Of a stretch of 48,388 nucleotides of DNA, positions 38,819 through 47,738 are shown one piece after another (the first letter of the stretch is position 1; each line of letters begins with the position of its first letter). The notes below the pieces were generated by a model, which saw only the letters and a list, made by a program, of their open reading frames with translations, was not told the origin of the DNA and made no database searches. Made by a program: the position numbers and the translations under genes. Source of the DNA: Mycobacterium sp. (GTDB lineage Bacteria > Actinomycetota > Actinomycetes > RYN-182); the NCBI GenBank assembly GCA_025965515.1, contig JAOPWU010000002.1, positions 1 to 48,388 on the forward strand, given 5' to 3'.

Positions 38819-40896
38819 CGGTCGTCGGGGAGCCGATCGCCCGGCTGGAGGCTGCGGAGAAGGTCACGGGCGCGGCCCGGTACGCGGTCGACCACCCGGT
38901 CGACGACGTCGCGTACGTCTGGCCGGTGCAGGCGACCATCGCGAAGGGACGGGTGACCGCCGTCGACGCCACGGCGGCACGGGCGCTGCCCGGCGTCCTC
39001 GCCGTGCTCTCCCCCGAGAACCTCCCGACGGTCCACGAGGTCGACGACGGCGAGCTGCTGCTCTTCCAGCGCGGGGAGGTCCACTACCGCGGCCAGTTCG
39101 TGGCGGCGGTCGTGGCCGAGACGCTGGAGCAGGCCCGGGAGGCGTCGACGCTGGTCCGTGTCTCCTACGCCGAGGAGCCGCACGACGTCGTGCTGCGCCC
39201 CGACCATCCCGGCCTGTACGCGCCCGAGACGGTGAACGCCGGGTTCCCCACCGACACCGAGCAGGGCGACGTCGAGGGCGCCCTCGCGGCCGCGGCGGCC
39301 ACCGTCGACGCCACCTACCGGACCCCGGGCCAGCACAACAACCCCATGGAGCCGCACGCCACCACCGCCTGGTGGGAGGGCGACACGCTGCACCTGATCG
39401 ATGCGACGCAGGGCACGACCGGGGTCCGCCAGGCGGTCGCGCAGGTGCTGGGCATCGACCCCGAGCAGGTCCGGGTGCGCGCGCCGCACGTGGGCGGGGG
39501 CTTCGGCGCGAAGGGCAGCGCCCGGCCGAACGCGCCGCTCGCGGCGATCGCCGCCCGCCTGGTCGGCCGACCGGTACGGCTCGCCGTCACCCGGCAGATG
39601 ATGTTCTCCGTCGTCGGGTACCGCACCCCGACCATCCAGCGCGTACGGCTGGGCGCCGATGGCGACGGGCGGCTCACAGCGATCAGCCACGACGTCGTCG
39701 AGCAGACGTCCACCGTCTTCGAGTTCGCGGAGCAGACGGCCACCTACACCCGGCACGCCTACGCGGCACCCCACCGGCGGACGAGTCACCGGTTGGCGCG
39801 GCTCGACGTGCCCACACCGCGCTGGATGCGGGCGCCCGGCGAGTGCCCCGGCAGCTTCGCGCTGGAGTCGGCGATGGACGAGCTGGCCGTCGCCCTCGCG
39901 CTGGACCCGGTGGAGCTCCGGATCCGCAACGAACCGGCGCTCGACCCGGAGAGCGGCGACCCGTACAGCAGCCGCAACCTCGTGGCGTGCCTGCGGGAGG
40001 GGGCCGCCCGGTTCGGCTGGTCCGGGCGCGACCCGCGACCGGCCCTGCGGCGGGAGGGGCGCTGGCTGGTCGGTACGGGTGTCGCCTCGGCCGCCTACCC
40101 GGCGATGGCACGGCCGTCGCACGCGGCCGTCGGCGTGCAGGGCGGGCGCTACGCGGTGCGGGTCAACGCGACGGACATCGGGACGGGTGCGCGCACGGTC
40201 CTCTGGCAGATCGCGGTCGACTCGCTGGGGGTGCCCGCCGAGCAGGTGACCATCGACATCGGTGACTCGACGCTCGGTGACGCCCCCGTCGCCGGCGGGT
40301 CGGCGGGGTCGGCGTCGTGGGGCTGGGCGGTGCACAAGGCCTGCACCCGGCTGCGGGAGCAGCTGTCCCGCACCGAGGGGGCGGTCCCACCCGGGGGCCT
40401 CGAGGTCACCGTCGACACGACCGACGAACTGGCCGCCCGGAAACCGTTCGAGCGGCTGGCGTTCGGTGCCCACTTCGTGGAGGTCCGCGTCGACGCGGTC
40501 ACGGGCGAGGTGCGCGTGCCCCGCATGCTCGGGGTGTTCGCGGTCGGCCGCGTGCTGAACGCCCGGACCGCACGCAGCCAGCTCATCGGGGGCATGACGA
40601 TGGGGCTGTCCATGGCCCTGCACGAGGAGGGGCGGGTGGACCCGCGCTTCGGCGACTTCGCCAACGCCGACCTCGCCAGCTACCACGTGAGTGCGTGCGC
40701 GGACGTCCAGGACATCGAGGCCGTCTGGCTGGACGAACCGGACCCCTACCTGAACCCCATGGGTAGCAAGGGCGTCGGCGAGATCGGCATCGTGGGGTCG
40801 GCGGCCGCGGTGGTCAACGCGGTCCACCACGCGACCGGCGTGCGGGTGCGGGAACTCCCCGTCCACGTGGAGGACCTGCTGCCGTCCCTGCCGTGA
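38815..40896 (+). CDS. molybdopterin-binding subunit of Mo-hydroxylase (PaoC-like)
   Basis: VTGAARYAVDHPVDDVAYV...NNPMEPHATTAWWEGDTLHLIDATQG...HVGGGFGAKG...RAPGECPGSFALESAMDELA...GSKGVGEIGIVGSAAAVVNAV. Confidence 0.96.
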   Translation: MTVVGEPIARLEAAEKVTGAARYAVDHPVDDVAYVWPVQATIAKGRVTAVDATAARALPGVLAVLSPENLPTVHEVDDGELLLFQRGEVHYRGQFVAAVVAETLEQAREASTLVRVSYAEEPHDVVLRPDHPGLYAPETVNAGFPTDTEQGDVEGALAAAAATVDATYRTPGQHNNPMEPHATTAWWEGDTLHLIDATQGTTGVRQAVAQVLGIDPEQVRVRAPHVGGGFGAKGSARPNAPLAAIAARLVGRPVRLAVTRQMMFSVVGYRTPTIQRVRLGADGDGRLTAISHDVVEQTSTVFEFAEQTATYTRHAYAAPHRRTSHRLARLDVPTPRWMRAPGECPGSFALESAMDELAVALALDPVELRIRNEPALDPESGDPYSSRNLVACLREGAARFGWSGRDPRPALRREGRWLVGTGVASAAYPAMARPSHAAVGVQGGRYAVRVNATDIGTGARTVLWQIAVDSLGVPAEQVTIDIGDSTLGDAPVAGGSAGSASWGWAVHKACTRLREQLSRTEGAVPPGGLEVTVDTTDELAARKPFERLAFGAHFVEVRVDAVTGEVRVPRMLGVFAVGRVLNARTARSQLIGGMTMGLSMALHEEGRVDPRFGDFANADLASYHVSACADVQDIEAVWLDEPDPYLNPMGSKGVGEIGIVGSAAAVVNAVHHATGVRVRELPVHVEDLLPSLP

Positions 40897-40935
40897 CCGC
40901 CCGCTCCCGGGCCGGTCAGGTGTCGCGGGCGGTCA
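40894..40935. terminator. Inverted repeat overlapping both convergent stop codons
   Basis: TGACCGCCCGC (40894-40904) ... GCGGGCGGTCA (40925-40935), perfect 11-bp arms, 20-nt loop. Confidence 0.6.
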
Positions 40936-41415
40936 GACCTGCGGGGCAGGGCCGACGCCCGCCACGGGGCTCCAGGGGCGCGGCGGCTCCCCGCGCAGCT
41001 GGCGGAGGAACTCCTGGAGCACCCAATCGTTCAGCGCCTTCTGCGCCGGGCTGCGCTGCAGCGTCAGCAGGTCCTCGGTGCGGCAGAACTCGTCGACGTC
41101 GTCGAGCATGCGCTGCAAGGTGACGACGACCTGCTCGGTCTCCGGCCGGACCGGGTAGGGCAGGTCGACGTGGGTCTCGCCGCGCGCGGCGGCGGCCGCC
41201 CGCAGCCGGTGGGGCTCGGCGAGCTCCGTGGCGTACTGGCGCGTCAGCTGCTCGACCATCGTCTGCAGGCGGGCGGGCACGTCGTGCTTCGAGGTCCCCG
41301 AGAGCTGCCCGAGCCGGATGAGGGTGAACTCGCGCATCCACTCGTGGACGTGCTCCTCCACCGAGGAGCCGAGTTCGACGGGGTAGCGCAGGAGCCAGAC
41401 GGTCTCGGTGGTCAC
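40933..41415 (-). CDS. hypothetical protein translationally coupled to a HATPase protein
   Basis: VTTETVWLLRYPVELGSSVEEHVHEWMREFTLIRLGQLSGTSKHDVPARLQTMVEQLTRQYATEL...; GTGA overlap with the upstream gene. Confidence 0.7.
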   Translation of the reverse strand: MTTETVWLLRYPVELGSSVEEHVHEWMREFTLIRLGQLSGTSKHDVPARLQTMVEQLTRQYATELAEPHRLRAAAAARGETHVDLPYPVRPETEQVVVTLQRMLDDVDEFCRTEDLLTLQRSPAQKALNDWVLQEFLRQLRGEPPRPWSPVAGVGPAPQV

Positions 41416-41954
41416 GCGGCCGCCAGGAGCCGCGGCGCAGCGGAGAACAGGCGCAGGCGGGTGACACCGGCGCCGTTGCCGGGCGCGAGCGCGGGACCGT
41501 CGTCCTCCTCGACGTCGGACAGCCAGTCGACCACCGCGAAACTCTCGGCGAGGTCGACGTCCCGGCGGGCGGCGGTGCGCGGGGTGACCCGGGCCCAGAT
41601 CGTCTTGCCGTGGTCGTCGTGCCGGACGCCGTGCTCGGCGGACAGGGAGTGCACCAGGCGCATCCCCCGGCCGGTGCTGGAGGTCTCGGAGAAGGCCCGC
41701 ACCAGCGGCACGTGGGGGCTGCCGTCGCGCACCTCCACCGTCAGGACGTCGCCGTCCAGCGACGCGGTGACGTCGACCTCGCCGCCGACGTGGAGCACGA
41801 CGTTCGTGACCAGCTCGGAGATGAGGAGCTCGGCGCTGGGCAGGAGCTCCGGCTGGCCCTGGTCGAGCAGGTGGGCCCGGATCAGGTGGCGCGCCGCGGG
41901 CACCGATGCTGGCGTCGCGGGCCACGAGCCCTGCGTGACGAGGCGTCCGGTCAC
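41412..41954 (-). CDS. ATP-binding protein, HATPase_c_2 / anti-sigma (RsbW-like) family
   Basis: LISELVTNVVLHVGGEVDVTASLDGDVLTVEVRDGSPHVP...STGRGMRLVHSLSAEHGVRHDDHGKTIWARV; AGGAGA before the GTG at 41954 (alternative GTG at 41999). Confidence 0.85.
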   Translation of the reverse strand: MTGRLVTQGSWPATPASVPAARHLIRAHLLDQGQPELLPSAELLISELVTNVVLHVGGEVDVTASLDGDVLTVEVRDGSPHVPLVRAFSETSSTGRGMRLVHSLSAEHGVRHDDHGKTIWARVTPRTAARRDVDLAESFAVVDWLSDVEEDDGPALAPGNGAGVTRLRLFSAAPRLLAAA

Positions 41955-42026
41955 TGTTCTCCTGCGTGGCGCGGCGGGGCGAGGGGACCATCCAATCACC
42001 CTCGGCTGCCACGCCCCACGGGCGCG

Positions 42027-43202
42027 TCAGGCCAGCGCGGCGTACGCGGCGGCCTGGATGTCCCGGTGGACCGCCGGCGCCTCCGGGCTCTCGAACATCC
42101 GCTGCGTCAGGACGACGACCGTCAGGTCGTGCCGGGGGTCCACGAGCCAGGAACTGCCGAACCCGCCGTCCCACCCGAAGGCGCCGGACTCCAGCACGGC
42201 CGTGCCGTACCCCCAGGACCGGTGGTCGAAGAAGCCGGCGCCGAGGCCGCCCGTCGCCTTCTGCGCGGGCGTCAGCTGGTCGGTCGTCATGGCGTGCACG
42301 GCGTCGCCGGTCAGCACCGAGCCGCCGCCGGACAGCAGCATCCGGGCGAACGCGAGCATGTCGTCCACGGTCGAGACCAGGCCCGCGGCCGCATCGCCGA
42401 AGGTCGGGGGCCGGCGCCACATGCCGTCCGGCGGGTCCCACACCTCCAGCCCGGTCGGGGTGGGTCGGTACGCCGTGGCGAGCCGTTCCGGCCGGTCGGT
42501 CCACAGCCCGGTGTCGCGCATGCCGAGCGGCTCGAAGAGCCGACCTGCGAGGACGTCCCCGAGCGGTTCCCCGGCGGCCCGCGCCAGCAGCACGCCCAGC
42601 ACCGAGCCGGCGGTGTTGTAGAGCCAGCGCTCCCCCGGCTGCGCGAGCAGCGGCAGGCTCCCGAGCCCGGCGATCCAGGCGTCCGGATCCGGCTGCGCCG
42701 CCAGGTCGGGCGGCCCGATCGTGCCGAGCCGGAGTTCCTCCGCCGCCGTGACCACCGGCCAGGGGGCGGGCCCCGTGAACATCTCCATGACCATGCCGAA
42801 ACCGAAGGTGTACGTCAGCAGGTCGCGGGGGGTGATGGCGCGCCGGGCCGGGACGGTGTCGTCGAGCGGTCCGTCCATGCGTCGCAGCACCCGGCGGTCC
42901 GCCAGCTCGGGCAGCAGCCGGTCGACCGGCTCGTCCAGCGCGAACCGCCCCTCCGCTGCCAGCGCCAGGGCCGCCGCCGCGGCGATGGGCTTGGTTGTCG
43001 ACGCGATCCGGAACAGTGAGTCGCGCCTGACCGGCGGACCCCCGACCGTGAGGCATCCGAGGGCCTCGACGTGCACCTGGTCGCCCCGGGCGACGAGGGC
43101 GACCAGCCCCGGAACACCGTCGTCCCCGACATGGCGCCGCGCCGCCTCGTGCAGTGCTTCGGTGCCTGCCGCGGTCAGTCCGCGGCCCGTCGTGTGCGTC
43201 AC
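42027..43202 (-). CDS. serine hydrolase, beta-lactamase/class C family
   Basis: SLFRIASTTKPIAAAAAL (SxxK); RWLYNTAGSVLGVLL (YxN); FGWDGGFGSSWLVDP. Confidence 0.92.
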   Translation of the reverse strand: MTHTTGRGLTAAGTEALHEAARRHVGDDGVPGLVALVARGDQVHVEALGCLTVGGPPVRRDSLFRIASTTKPIAAAAALALAAEGRFALDEPVDRLLPELADRRVLRRMDGPLDDTVPARRAITPRDLLTYTFGFGMVMEMFTGPAPWPVVTAAEELRLGTIGPPDLAAQPDPDAWIAGLGSLPLLAQPGERWLYNTAGSVLGVLLARAAGEPLGDVLAGRLFEPLGMRDTGLWTDRPERLATAYRPTPTGLEVWDPPDGMWRRPPTFGDAAAGLVSTVDDMLAFARMLLSGGGSVLTGDAVHAMTTDQLTPAQKATGGLGAGFFDHRSWGYGTAVLESGAFGWDGGFGSSWLVDPRHDLTVVVLTQRMFESPEAPAVHRDIQAAAYAALA

Positions 43203-43282
43203 GGCACCCTTCCTCGCTCGGCGTGCGCCCGGTCCCGAGGGAAGACGGCGCCGGGGCGCCGGACTCATCGGCGGGAAAGTTG

Positions 43283-44572
43283 TCAGTCCCGGGCCGCCGG
43301 CACGCCGGGCAGCGCCGCCGCCCGGCGCATCCGCCGCCGGCGGCCGAGCAACCCCTGCGCGACGTCCACCGCGATGTAGTCCGCGGCGGCGACGTACGCC
43401 GACAGCTCCAGCCGGGGTGGCTGCCCCGCGCCGTGTCGCTGCAGCTGCAGCCGGTGCCAGCCCGAGTTCGCAGCAGCACCGAGCAGCCGCTGGAGCGGCG
43501 CGGGACCCCCCACCCGCGGCGCCGGCCGCGGCAGCTCCTCGGCCTCGCCCGCCAGCAGCCGGGCTGCCAGCCCCGGGTCCACGGCGAGCGGCCGCCCGAG
43601 CCCGACCAGCGAGGCGACCCCACTGCGCAGGGCCCGCTCGATGCCCGCGCGCGTGCGGAAACCTCCGGTGAGCATGACGGGGACGGCCCCGGCCACCGCA
43701 GCCGAGACCTCCGCGGCTGCGGCCCAGAAGGGCGACTCCTGCGAGGTCGCCAGCGGTGTTCCGGCGGCCGTCAGCCCCAGCATGGCCGGCGCCTCGTAGC
43801 TGCCGCCGGAGATCTCCACGAGATCCCCGCCGGCGTCGGCGAACCACCGGGCGACCCGGGCCACCTCGTCGGTGGCACCGTCCCGGGCGTCGAGCTTGAC
43901 GGCCACCGCGGCGGACGACGGCAGCACGGCCCGGAGCCGCTCGACGATCTCGAGCAGGAGCCGGGCCCGGCCGGCGAGGCTGCCGCCGTAGCTGTCGTCG
44001 CGGTGGTTGTGCCGGGGGTCGAGGAACGTGCTGAGCAGGTAGCCGTGGGCGGCGTGCACCTGCACCCCGGCGAAGCCCGCGTCGACCACCCGCTGCGCGG
44101 CGAACACGAACGCGTCCCGGACGTCGCCGACCTCGTCGCTGGTCAGCGCCCGCGGCCGGGCGAACATCCCGGCGAGCGCGACGGCCGGGCCGCCCGAGGG
44201 GGTGACGGGAGTGGACTGGACGAACCGGTTCGTCTGCCGCCCGGGGTGGCTGAGCTGGACCAGGGTCGGTGTCTCCGCACAACTGGCGGCCCAGCGGGCC
44301 AGGGCGGCCCCGTCGGTCGCCGCGTCCACCACCACGTTGCGGGCACGTTCGAGGTGCCGCCGGTCGACCATGGCGTTCCCCGTGAGCAGGAGGCCGGCCC
44401 CGCCGGCTGCGGTGGTGGCCAGGAGGCGGTCCAGCGCCGGCGACGGGTCGTTGTCGCGGTCGGCGAGGCCCTCGGTCATCGCCGCGCGCCCCAGGCGGTT
44501 CGGCAGCATGAGGCCGCAGGGCAGCTGGAGCGGGTCAGCGAGGTTCGGGTGCGCGCCCGGATCGTTGGTCAC
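43283..44572 (-). CDS. NADH:flavin oxidoreductase / Old Yellow Enzyme family
   Basis: LPNRLGRAAMTEGLAD...LVQLSHPGRQ...GFAGVQVHAAHGYLLSTFLDPRHNHRDDSYGGSLAGRARLLLEIV...VMLTGGFRT. Confidence 0.95.
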   Translation of the reverse strand: MTNDPGAHPNLADPLQLPCGLMLPNRLGRAAMTEGLADRDNDPSPALDRLLATTAAGGAGLLLTGNAMVDRRHLERARNVVVDAATDGAALARWAASCAETPTLVQLSHPGRQTNRFVQSTPVTPSGGPAVALAGMFARPRALTSDEVGDVRDAFVFAAQRVVDAGFAGVQVHAAHGYLLSTFLDPRHNHRDDSYGGSLAGRARLLLEIVERLRAVLPSSAAVAVKLDARDGATDEVARVARWFADAGGDLVEISGGSYEAPAMLGLTAAGTPLATSQESPFWAAAAEVSAAVAGAVPVMLTGGFRTRAGIERALRSGVASLVGLGRPLAVDPGLAARLLAGEAEELPRPAPRVGGPAPLQRLLGAAANSGWHRLQLQRHGAGQPPRLELSAYVAAADYIAVDVAQGLLGRRRRMRRAAALPGVPAARD

Positions 44573-44673
44573 GGGAGGTCTCTAGCACGTGGCGCGGTGG
44601 CCCCGCCCGCGGCGCTCGTTTGTGGGTGCAGGCCACGGGCAGGTGCCAGAGGAGCCGCCCCGGGGAGGGCACC

Positions 44674-45303
44674 GTGAGCCTGCCAGTCTCGATCAGCGCA
44701 TTGCTGCTGCTGGGGCTCGCCCAAGCAACGCCCGTAGGGAGCGACCCCGAGGGGCCGCCGCGGGCGCCGCACCACACCACGCCCGAGAAGGACGGCGTCC
44801 CCCTGGGCAGTGGCCCGATCGTGCTGGACGCCTACATCGACTTCCAGTGCCCGTACTGCCGGGCCTTCGAGATGTCGTCCGGGGACTCGCTGCGCGCGCT
44901 GGCCGACGAGGGCGTGATCACCCTCGTCTACCACCCGATGGACTTCCTGGATCAGGCGTCCACCAACCGCTACTCCTCGCGCGCTGCGTCCGCCTCCGGA
45001 TGTGCCGCCGACGCCGACCGGTTCGCCGACTACGCCCAGGTGCTGTTCGCGAACCAGCCGCCGGAGGGCGGCCCGGGGTTGAGCGATAGAGAACTCGCGG
45101 AGCTCGGCGTCTTGATCGGGTTGACCGATCCGGCCTTCGTCCGGTGCGTGCCGCAGCACCCGTACGTGCCGTGGTCCAACTACGTGACGCAGCGGGCATT
45201 CGCGCGGGGGGTCACTGCCACGCCGACCACGCTGGTCGCCGGGGCGCCGGTACCGGCCAACGCCGCGGCGGTCGCGGCGGCGGCGAGGGCCCTCTTCCGC
45301 TGA
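44674..45303 (+). CDS. DsbA-like thioredoxin-fold protein
   Basis: IVLDAYIDFQCPYCRAFEMSSGDSLRALADEGVITLVYHPMDFLD...GVTATPTTLVAG: CPYC active site and cis-Pro loop. Confidence 0.88.
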   Translation: MSLPVSISALLLLGLAQATPVGSDPEGPPRAPHHTTPEKDGVPLGSGPIVLDAYIDFQCPYCRAFEMSSGDSLRALADEGVITLVYHPMDFLDQASTNRYSSRAASASGCAADADRFADYAQVLFANQPPEGGPGLSDRELAELGVLIGLTDPAFVRCVPQHPYVPWSNYVTQRAFARGVTATPTTLVAGAPVPANAAAVAAAARALFR

Positions 45304-45355
45304 CGCCCTCCGGCCGGGAGGGCGCAGCCACGCCTGCGACGAAGGGACACCACCG

Positions 45356-45649
45356 GTGGCCGACGCGGTGACTACTGACGAGGTCATGAGCTACCTGACC
45401 GATGTGGACTACCCCGCGGACAAGGAGGCCCTGCTCGCCGCGGCGGAACGACACGGCGCGCCCAAGGAGGTGCTGCGCGCCATCCGGGCGATCCCGCCGG
45501 TCGACTACCGCAGTCGGGCCGAGGTCATCCAGTCCGTGCGGACGGACCCGTACCCACTCCGTGACCCGCACACGGCCGCCGAGCAGGCCAGGCAGAACAG
45601 CCGGTCCCGCGTAGCCGAGCCGCTCCGCGACCCCGGCACCAGCCCGTGA
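45356..45649 (+). CDS. DUF2795 domain protein
   Basis: VMSYLTDVDYPADKEALLAAAERHGAPKEVLRAIRAIPPVDYRSRAEVIQSV. Confidence 0.85.
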   Translation: MADAVTTDEVMSYLTDVDYPADKEALLAAAERHGAPKEVLRAIRAIPPVDYRSRAEVIQSVRTDPYPLRDPHTAAEQARQNSRSRVAEPLRDPGTSP

Positions 45650-45671
45650 CGGTCGAACGGCGACGCGCCGC

Positions 45672-46820
45672 ATGGTGGAGCTGGAGGTCGGCGACGAGGT
45701 CGGCGGGGAGGCCGCGCCAGAGTTCACGCCGGAGATCCGCGTGGGCGTGCTGGTCGCTCCCGGCCTGACCGGCTCCTTCGTCGAGCGGCTCGTGGAGGAC
45801 GTCACCGCCGCGCTGCAGGAGCGTCACCCCGGGATCCGCTGGCGGCTCGAGACCGTCGAGGACGGCCTGGTGGAGCCGCCGGCCGAGGATGTCGCGATCG
45901 TCACCGCTGCCCGCGAGCGGTTGCTGGGCCGGACCTGGGACCTCGTGCTCTGCCTGACCGACCTGCCCCTGCGGGTCGCGCGTCGGCCGGTCGTCGCGCA
46001 CGCCAGCCCGCTGCACGGCGTCGCCGTCCTGTCCGTACCGGCGCTGGGGCCGGTCGGGCTGCGGCGACGGGCGCGGGACGCGGTGCTGCGCCTGATCGAC
46101 GCCCTGCTCGGCGAGGGCGAGACCGCCGGCCTGGGGCACGCGGAGGCGAAGGCCCGGTCGCGGCGGCTGACCCGCCGGCTGCGGGAGCTCGGCTCGGACA
46201 CCGACGACGACGGGGAGGGCATCCGGTTCACCGCCCGGGTGCTCACCGGCCACCTGCGGCTGCTCATCGGCATGGTGCGGGCCAACCGGCCCTGGCGGTT
46301 GGCTGCGCGGCTGTCCCGCGCGGTGGCGGCGGCGGGGGCCGCGGGTGCGCTGGCGCTCGTCACCTCGGACATCTGGCGGTTGGCCGACGCCCTCGGCTGG
46401 CTGCGGCTGGGGGCCGTCGCGGTGGGGGCTGCCGGGGCGATCACCGCGGCGCTCATCCTCGGCGCCGGGCTCTGGGAACACGTGAAGAACCCGGCCATGC
46501 GTCAGCAGGTGGTGCTCTTCAACCTGGCCACGACCGGCACCGTCCTCGTCGGCGTGGTCGCCCTCTACGTCGCGCTGTCCGTCGTGGCGCTCCCCGTGGC
46601 GCTGGTCCTCATCCCGGACGGGCTCTTCGCCTCCGCACTCGGCCACCCCGCGCACTTCCGGAACTATCTGGAGCTGGCCTGGCTGACCTCGTCGCTGGCC
46701 ACCTTCGGCGGCGCGCTGGGAGCAGGCCTGGAGACCGACGAGGCGATCCTGGCGGCCGCGTACACCTACCGCACGAGCGCGGCGACCGAGCGCGACGCGG
46801 GACCAGCCGCGCCTGAGTGA
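45672..46820 (+). CDS. membrane protein of unknown function with N-terminal soluble domain
   Basis: About 180 aa soluble alpha/beta region (RVGVLVAPGLTGSFVERLVEDVTAALQERHPGIRW...DLVLCLTDLPL), then about 4-5 hydrophobic TM stretches. Confidence 0.8.
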   Translation: MVELEVGDEVGGEAAPEFTPEIRVGVLVAPGLTGSFVERLVEDVTAALQERHPGIRWRLETVEDGLVEPPAEDVAIVTAARERLLGRTWDLVLCLTDLPLRVARRPVVAHASPLHGVAVLSVPALGPVGLRRRARDAVLRLIDALLGEGETAGLGHAEAKARSRRLTRRLRELGSDTDDDGEGIRFTARVLTGHLRLLIGMVRANRPWRLAARLSRAVAAAGAAGALALVTSDIWRLADALGWLRLGAVAVGAAGAITAALILGAGLWEHVKNPAMRQQVVLFNLATTGTVLVGVVALYVALSVVALPVALVLIPDGLFASALGHPAHFRNYLELAWLTSSLATFGGALGAGLETDEAILAAAYTYRTSAATERDAGPAAPE

Positions 46821-46839
46821 CGGGGCCACGCTGCGGCCC

Positions 46840-47556
46840 TCAGCCGTGCGACCCCACCCTGTCCACCGCCGCGTTGATGCGTCTCGCGAGCTCGACGTCC
46901 AGGTCGGTCACGCGGTTCAACGAGTGGGTCCAGACCTCGAAGGTGACCGTCCCGTCCTCTTGCTCGACCTGCGCGTGGTGGGTCATCTCGCGTTCGGCGC
47001 GGGCCACCGCGTCGCGGAGCGGCCGCACCCGGTCGGGGGGGAGCACGACGGTTCTCCGCAGGCGGTGTTCGTCGCCCTCCCACCCCGGGAGCCGATGGAG
47101 CTCCCGCGTGACCTCGTCCGGGTCGAGCAGCCGCGGTGTCAGCCGGATGGGCACGCCGGAGCCGCGGGGCGGGACCCCCTGGTCGATGGGTTCGAAGAGG
47201 TCCTCGCTGACGGGGAGGCGCTGGGCGATGGTCCGGATCAGCTCCGGCTCGGCCTCCGCCAGCGTGGAGAGCACCGCCTGGGCGTAGAAGCGGGCCCGCT
47301 CCTGCGGGCAGCCGGTCCCGTCGCTCACCAGGCGGACCAGGGCGCCATCGGAGTCGATCTGCGCCGTGGGGCCGCGCACGTCCGCGGCGTCCCGGAAGGC
47401 ACCGGGAACCGCGGCTGCCAGCTGGTGGCGCTCCGCTTCGTCGAGCCCGCTGGCAACCGCCGTGATGACGGCTTTCACCGCTCGCTGCGTCTCGTCGCTG
47501 TCGGCCGCGGCGACGAGCGACCCCACCGTCTGTATCAAGGTCGAGTACTCGATCAC
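46840..47556 (-). CDS. DUF2267 domain fused to pterin-4a-carbinolamine dehydratase-like domain
   Basis: N-term VIEYSTLIQTVGSLVAAADSDETQRAVKAVITAVASGLDEAERHQLAAAVPGAFRD...; C-term WEGDEHRLRRTVVLPPDRVRPLRDAVARAEREMTHHAQVEQEDGTVTFEVWTHSLNRVTDLDVELARRINAAVDRV. Confidence 0.85.
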   Translation of the reverse strand: MIEYSTLIQTVGSLVAAADSDETQRAVKAVITAVASGLDEAERHQLAAAVPGAFRDAADVRGPTAQIDSDGALVRLVSDGTGCPQERARFYAQAVLSTLAEAEPELIRTIAQRLPVSEDLFEPIDQGVPPRGSGVPIRLTPRLLDPDEVTRELHRLPGWEGDEHRLRRTVVLPPDRVRPLRDAVARAEREMTHHAQVEQEDGTVTFEVWTHSLNRVTDLDVELARRINAAVDRVGSHG

Positions 47557-47738
47557 TGGGCTCTCCCGGGGTACGGCATGTTCACGGCCGCGCTCTCCTC
47601 CGGTACCCGAGACCTCCGCCCGTACGCGCCCGGCACCGGCCTCGGTCGGCGGGCGTCGCCCCCCACCGAATGTGTGCAACGGCTGGGAGATCACCCGGAT
47701 CCACGTGCGGGCAGGGCCCGGCGGGGTAGGCGTCTGGC

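Noticed and set aside
42027-43202. Beta-lactamase antibiotic resistance gene
   Set aside because: SxxK and YxN motifs are shared by many esterases/peptidases of the class C fold; no specific resistance evidence
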